From Triplophysa rosa (Eukaryota > Chordata > Actinopteri > Cypriniformes > Nemacheilidae), in the NCBI RefSeq assembly GCF_024868665.1, contig NC_079904.1, forward strand, positions 18,649,164 to 18,713,163: a stretch of DNA of 64,000 nucleotides, written 5' to 3'. Positions 59,400 through 64,000 of this stretch are shown here, one piece after another (within the stretch, counting starts at the first letter, position 1; every line of letters begins with the position of its first letter). The translations under genes and the position numbers were made by a program. The notes beneath the pieces were generated by a model. That model made no database searches and was not told where the DNA came from. It worked only from the letters and a program-made list of their open reading frames with translations.

Positions 59400-59508
59400 T
59401 GTCATGGCTCTGCTTCATTTAGTCATGTCTTTCTTGGTCCTGTAGCAGAGCCATGGCAAAGACTTTTGGTTATGTGTGGAGAGAAACATATTATTGTCCT
59501 TTTGACAA
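59400..59508 (+). mobile_element. Truncated copy of the edge LTR end
   Basis: TGTCATGGCTCTGCTTC to TTTTGACAA matches the inverse of 214-321, including the terminal hairpin (TGTCATGGCTCTGCT ... AGCAGAGCCATGGCA). It stops abruptly at a (CA)n run (59507-59575). Confidence 0.75.
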
Positions 59509-59779
59509 CACACACACACACACGTAAACATACGCACAGACACGCACGCACGCACACAGACATTCACGCACAGTGAGAGCATACATTTAAGATAAAGGAG
59601 AGAGAAGCACAGGTCAAATATAACAGATTATATATTCTTATATGCAATATTAATGAAGTAAAACTTTAAAATTCTAATTCTAAAGCAGCAAACCTCGGCC
59701 AGGCAATAGTGCAAAAAAACAGTATGCAAACAGTGAACCCAAAACTCTAATCGAGAAAAAAAACCTCAGGAGAACCCAG

Positions 59780-62100
59780 GCCCAACCAGGGGATTCCAGT
59801 TCCCCTCTTCCAAAAGCTGCTGCCTCTTCTGCACAAGCTCAACAGAGCTTGCACAACAAGGCTAAATAAAAATAAATAAACGTACTAATAAGGTAAATCA
59901 TAGTTTTAAGATTATCATTAATAATCTAATAGCATTTGAAATTTTGTGGTGAAGTGGTGTCAAGTGACCGCGTCCTTCTTTATCCAGCTCTATCATCTCA
60001 GCTCTTGGCCATGAACTGCATCCTGCTCACTGTGGTAACCTTGGAACAATGATACAAGACTGGCTGAGAGTAGAGTACTGTTCCGCACTCTTTGATGCAA
60101 CAAGTACATCAGTTGTGTTTTTGGTTCCGGTTGATCTAACTAATGCAGCCTAAACCCTCAGAGGATTTATATTATGGAAGTGTAGTGCATGCAAGATTAC
60201 AAAGATGCATCTTTAGACTAGATTTAAACTGACAGAGTGTGTCTGCCTCCCGGACAGTGCAGGGAGACTATTCCAAAGTTTAGGCGCTAAATTGTAAAAG
60301 GATCTACCACCTGCACTTGATTTTGAAATTCTAGGTATTACCAACTGACAGGACGCCTGAGAGCGTAATGCACGTGAAGGACTGTAATACAAGAGGAGTT
60401 CACTCAAGTACTGAGGAGCTAAACCATGTAGGGCTTTATAGGTAATAAGCAAGATTTTAAAGTTAACGCGATGCTTTATAGGTAACCAGAGCAAGGTTGA
60501 CAGAACCAGGCTAATATGTTCATACTTTTTTGTACGTGTAAGAACTCGAGCTGCCGTGTTTTGGACCAGTTGGAGTTTTTGTAATAAGCCTGCAGGGCAA
60601 CCACCTAACAGTGCATTACAGTAATCTAGTCTTGATGTCATGAATGCATGAATTAACTTCTCTGCATCTGACATTGACAGCATATGACGTAGTTTAGATA
60701 TATTCTTAAGATGGAAAAATGCAATTTTACAGGTGTTGGCGACGTGGCTCTCAAATGACAGATTACTATCAAATAGAACGCCAAGATTCTTTGCTGATGA
60801 TGAGGGTTTTATGGAACATCCATCAATAGTTAAGCAGTATTCTTGGTTGTTACATATAGCAGTTTTCGGTCCAATAAGTAACACTTCTGTTTTGTCCGAG
60901 TTCAGTAATAAAAAGTTGTTACTCATCCAGATCGACTATGCAATCCATTATTCGATGGAACTGCTGTTTCATGAGGCTTCGAGGAAATATAAAGTTGAGT
61001 ATCATTAGCACAACAGTGAAAGCTAACTCCGTGTCACTTTATTATATCTCCTAGAGGTAGCATGTATAATGCGAAGAGCAGAGGCCCTAAGACTGAGCCC
61101 TGTGGTACACCGTACTGGACTTGCGATTTGCGTGACACCTCATTGTTTATTGCTACAAATTGAAAACGGTCGGATAAATAAGATTTAAACCATTTCAAAG
61201 CTATTCCTTTAATGCCGACGTAATTTTCGAGTCTATGTAGGAGTGTGCTGTGGTCAATGGTGTCGAATGCAGCACTAAGGTCTAGCAGCACCAATAACGA
61301 GATACAACCTCGGTCAGACGCCAATAGCAGATCATTTGTAACTCTGCTCAAAGCAGTCTCTGTACTGTGACATGCTCTAAATCCAGACTGGAATTCTTCA
61401 TTGATGTCATTCCTTTGGAGGAAGGAGCATAATTGAGTTGAAACTACTTTTTCCAGAACTTTAGATATGAAAGGTAGATTCGATATAGGCCTGTAGTTCC
61501 CTAGTTCTCTAGGGTCGAGTTGGGGTTTTTTGACAAGGGGCCTTATAACAGCCACCTTATATGCTTTAGGCACATGTCCTAATGTCAGAGATGAGTTAAT
61601 AATACTAAGAAGAGGATCTATAATTTCTGGGAGCATCTCTTTCAGTAGATTTGTAGGTATAGGGTCTAGCATGCATGTTGTTGATTTAGATGATCTAATG
61701 ATTTTAGACAGCTCATCGTGATCTATGGTATAAAATAATTGCATTTTCTCCTTAAGGGTGCTGTAGTTAGTTTGTTCAGCGGGTTTCACTTCTGATTGCA
61801 TTGTTATAATTTTTTCTCTAATATCTTGGATTTTATTTGTGAAGTAGTTCATAAATTCAGCACTGTTATGCTGATATACAGGATCAGAAGTCACTGACGA
61901 TTTATTTTTTGTTAATTTAGCCACTGTGTTAAATAAAAACCTAGGGTTGTGCTGGTTTTCTTCTATTAGTGATGAAAAGTAGGCGGATCTAGAAGTTTTT
62001 AGGGCTTTCCTGTATTTTTGAATACTATCCTTCCATGCTGTACGAAATACCTCTAATTTAGTTTTCTTAAAGGAGAGGTTTCTTTCTATTTTTACACAAA
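59780..62100 (-). mobile_element. L2-type LINE, 5'-truncated
   Basis: A minus-strand non-LTR retrotransposon with reverse transcriptase and downstream region, ending in a 3' UTR-like stretch to about 59780. The 5' side stops near 62100 without an endonuclease domain, the usual 5' truncation of LINEs. It lies within a foxn3 intron in the gene's own orientation. Confidence 0.85.
60213..61924 (-). pseudogene. LINE reverse transcriptase, frameshifted
   Basis: One frame (61924-61034) shows the fingers and palm: [53 protein letters not shown] (motif A aspartate) and [18 protein letters not shown] (motif B). A second frame (60926-60213) gives LLNSDKTEVLLIGPK, the stretch after the FADD-type active site, and the C-terminal SRLDYCNALLGG and WLPIKHRVNFKIL. 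The short region between (about 60926-61034), where FADD should be, contains a frameshift, so the enzyme is broken. The motif set is that of CR1/L2-type LINEs, which prime reverse transcription at a nicked genomic target. Confidence 0.9.
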
Positions 62101-62369
62101 TGTAATATAAATCTTAGGGGTCCACAGAATGTGTCTGTAAAGTTTCACCTCAAAATACACTGCAGATCTTTTATTACACCATGCCCTAATTGCCCAATTT
62201 TGCATGTGAGGAGAAATGCGCTGTTTTGGTGTGTGTCTCTTTAAGTGCAAATGAGCTGCTAGTTTCCACCCAATTCAGCAGAAAACTCAGCCAGGGCTGT
62301 GAGCCTGTGCTTCCATCGACAAAAGAAGGGTCACATAATTAGGAGGGACTGGGACAGCGAAACGCTGTT
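62101..62369. repeat. Degenerate dispersed repeat
   Basis: Words such as GTGTCTGTAAAGTTTCACCTC and TTTAAGTGCAAATGAGCTGC recall a frequent fish repeat, but no ends were identified. Confidence 0.35.
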
Positions 62370-63440
62370 TCCGTCTTTAAACACCAAACACATTGTTTTC
62401 TAAAAGCGAAGAGACTCCAAACAAAGGCGTCATGTTTTCTACATGCGAAATTACACATGACAAACTGGTCGCGTATTTACAAACCATAACACTGCTTTCT
62501 ATAAGTGAATGTACCCACGGAAGAAGGGTTACATGAAGCGAATGAGAAACACTGTGTCTTGTCTTTGAACACCAAACACATTCTTTTCTATAAGCATACC
62601 TGTTTCCCACGGGGCCATTCGTGAAGGTGTTCAGGTCCCCTTGGTCCGGTCTCAAACACTTCTGTGGCTCCCAAAACGGGAGGGTGGCGGAAGATGGGTG
62701 TGAAAAACGGGAGATTCACGAGTTCGCCTATGCAGATATTAATGATAGCAGGGGTAGGTAAGGTATGCGTATTTGGCGTGCTGTCCAGGGAGCAGGCTCC
62801 GAGCTCGCCGGTTCCTTCTGAACCCGGAACACTCTCCCCCTGATAGGAGCGAGTGCACCGAGCTCGGAAACGGCCTGAACGGTCCCAGAGCTCACCCCCA
62901 GGGGTCCTGCTGTAGAAAGCGAGTTAGGGGAGAGGAGCCGGGGAGGTGGAGGGATGTTGAATTACTTGTAGAGATTACGCAGGTAAGATTTCTGGTCTAT
63001 TTATGAGAATGCTCACTAGAGCTAATATGGTAGATGTTGTGATTGCTGACAGCGAACCAGCCGAGTTTGATTATATGCTCTGGCTTCTCCCGAACTTTGT
63101 TAATAGAACATCATTTCAAACAGGAGTGTTGACAGGTATGTCTATAAGTGAACGGACTCCTAACAAACGCATCACGTTATCCATATGCGAAAGGATGACA
63201 AACCAGTTGTGTATTTAGAAAACCAAACACACTGCTTTCTATAAGTGAAAGTTCCCATGACAGACCCATCGCGTGTTTACAGACCATACACACTGCTTTC
63301 TATAGTGAAGATATTCAAGACAAACGCGTCACGTTTTCTCTAAGTGAAAGTAACGTTACACAGGACAATCCTGTTGCGTGTTTACAAGCCATACACATTG
63401 CTTTTCTTTGCGTGAACGGACTAACGTTTCACAATGACGT
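62370..63440. repeat. Diverged tandem array, about 70-90-bp unit, interrupted
   Basis: Units combine CACTGCTTTCTATAAGTGAA, a variable middle, CAAACGCATC(A/G)CG and GTTTACAGACCATACA words. At least six diverged copies lie at about 62380-62605 and 63130-63420. A different segment (62606-63130) interrupts the array. Confidence 0.65.
62981..63114 (+). mobile_element. Terminus of a Ngaro-like element
   Basis: The stretch GTGATTGCTGACAGCGAACC, then AGCCGAGTTTGATTATATGC and GTTAATAGAACATCAT aligns with 15006-15141 (inverse element orientation), at roughly three-quarters identity by eye. No reverse transcriptase follows. The segment 62606-62980 upstream is GC-rich and may belong to the same insertion; ACAGGTATG near 63133 is the inverse of CATACCTGT near 62607. 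Confidence 0.55.
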
Positions 63441-63794
63441 TTTACCTACTTTTAAATTGCCACAGGTCCCTGAGGTCTTACTTAAAAAATAACGGTACTT
63501 ACAATGTCTTTATTTGCAGCTTTGCCTCGTCCAGTCTGGTGGATTTCCATTGAAAACAAAATAAATCCATTGCTCTCCTGTCAGGCTGGGAACAGTGTTC
63601 TGTGCTGCTCTGTGCAGCCAACAAGAGAACACTAAGCATGCTTTGCTTACTTTTGCCATGGTGTCGGAACTAATTCACATATGTCGCTTGCGAAAACAAA
63701 AATGGGGGCAGCGCCATGGGTGGACATGTTCAGAAAAGGGGGCGGTAATATTGTAATAAGAACGACTACCTACGTCAGAAAGCGAGAGAAATCG
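63441..63794. other. No gene recognised
   Basis: Mixed sequence between the array and the DIRS-like terminus, still upstream of the foxn3-like exons on the minus strand. No forkhead exon is seen. Confidence 0.4.
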
Positions 63795-64000
63795 TCTCGG
63801 TTACGTTTGTAACCTCGGTTCCCTGATGGAGGGAACGAGACGTTGTGTCGAACCGACAGATGGGGTTCGTCCCTGAGAACCATTCGCTTCCGACTGCTTA
63901 GAAAAGGCCAATGAAAATTGGCAAATGAAATTTGCATGCCGGACTCCGCCCCGGACATCCGGGTATAAAAGGGAGACGGCGTGCATCATTCATTCACCTT
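63795..64000 (+). mobile_element. Terminal region of a second DIRS-like element
   Basis: The stretch GAGACGTTGTGTCGAACCGA, then GGCCAATGAAAATTGGCAAA, GGGTATAAAAGGGAG and CATTCATTCACCTT is the inverse of 28297-28488. A TATA-like GTATAAAAGG lies at about 63962. The opening region GGTTACGTTTGTAACC is itself palindromic. The body of the element lies beyond the right edge. Confidence 0.8.

Overview
The window is vertebrate nuclear DNA from a teleost fish, most likely a cyprinid-type (Cypriniformes) genome. Evidence for this is three spliced or single-exon vertebrate genes, many fish hairpin elements (MITEs) and tRNA-derived SINEs, and tyrosine-recombinase retrotransposons of the DIRS and Ngaro types, which are common in fish. 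There is no prokaryotic organisation. Most of the sequence is mobile DNA, and much of it is nested. The species cannot be named from the sequence alone.

Host genes, all on the minus strand. (1) One exon of an lrrc52-like leucine-rich-repeat gene (18179-18827): signal peptide, LRR domain and a clean splice donor, but no membrane exon found. (2) A complete ten-exon gtf2a1 gene (TFIIA alpha/beta, 43812-50456, 363 codons), with every splice junction in phase and the Taspase-type QVDG site preserved. (3) The last three coding exons of a foxn3-like forkhead gene (55425-58911), whose DNA-binding exons lie beyond the right edge. A chemokine-receptor pseudogene lies on the plus strand at 28489-29258.

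Mobile layout, left to right: an LTR fragment at the edge (1-321); solo LTRs at 3814-4647 and 7556-8142; a transposon nest at 10334-16748 that holds a decayed Ngaro-like retrotransposon (11160-15141) and a second element with a 98-bp tandem array; a paired dispersed repeat near 20 kb; a candidate 1.8-kb terminal-inverted-repeat element (21741-23541); a 3'-truncated DIRS-like retrotransposon (24610-28488) abutting the receptor pseudogene; a CAGGG-ended element (32106-33293); a triple nest at 33728-39060; MITEs and SINEs inside gtf2a1 and foxn3 introns; an L2-type LINE (59780-62100); a diverged tandem array (62370-63440); and the end of a second DIRS-like copy (63795-64000).

The most interesting object is the innermost element of the triple nest (34772-37868). 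It has 69-bp inverted ends and a perfect 5-bp target duplication (GAATC). Its ends carry CRE, NRF1-like and ETS-like motifs. It contains a plus-strand gene of at least six exons with intact splice sites and open frames. That gene joins a C48 (Ulp1/SENP-type) cysteine-peptidase core to a stretch resembling the SMC5 hinge. The element sits inside the THAP exon of a Kolobok-like transposon flanked by TTAA, and removing it restores the THAP reading frame exactly. The combination looks like domain capture by a DNA transposon.
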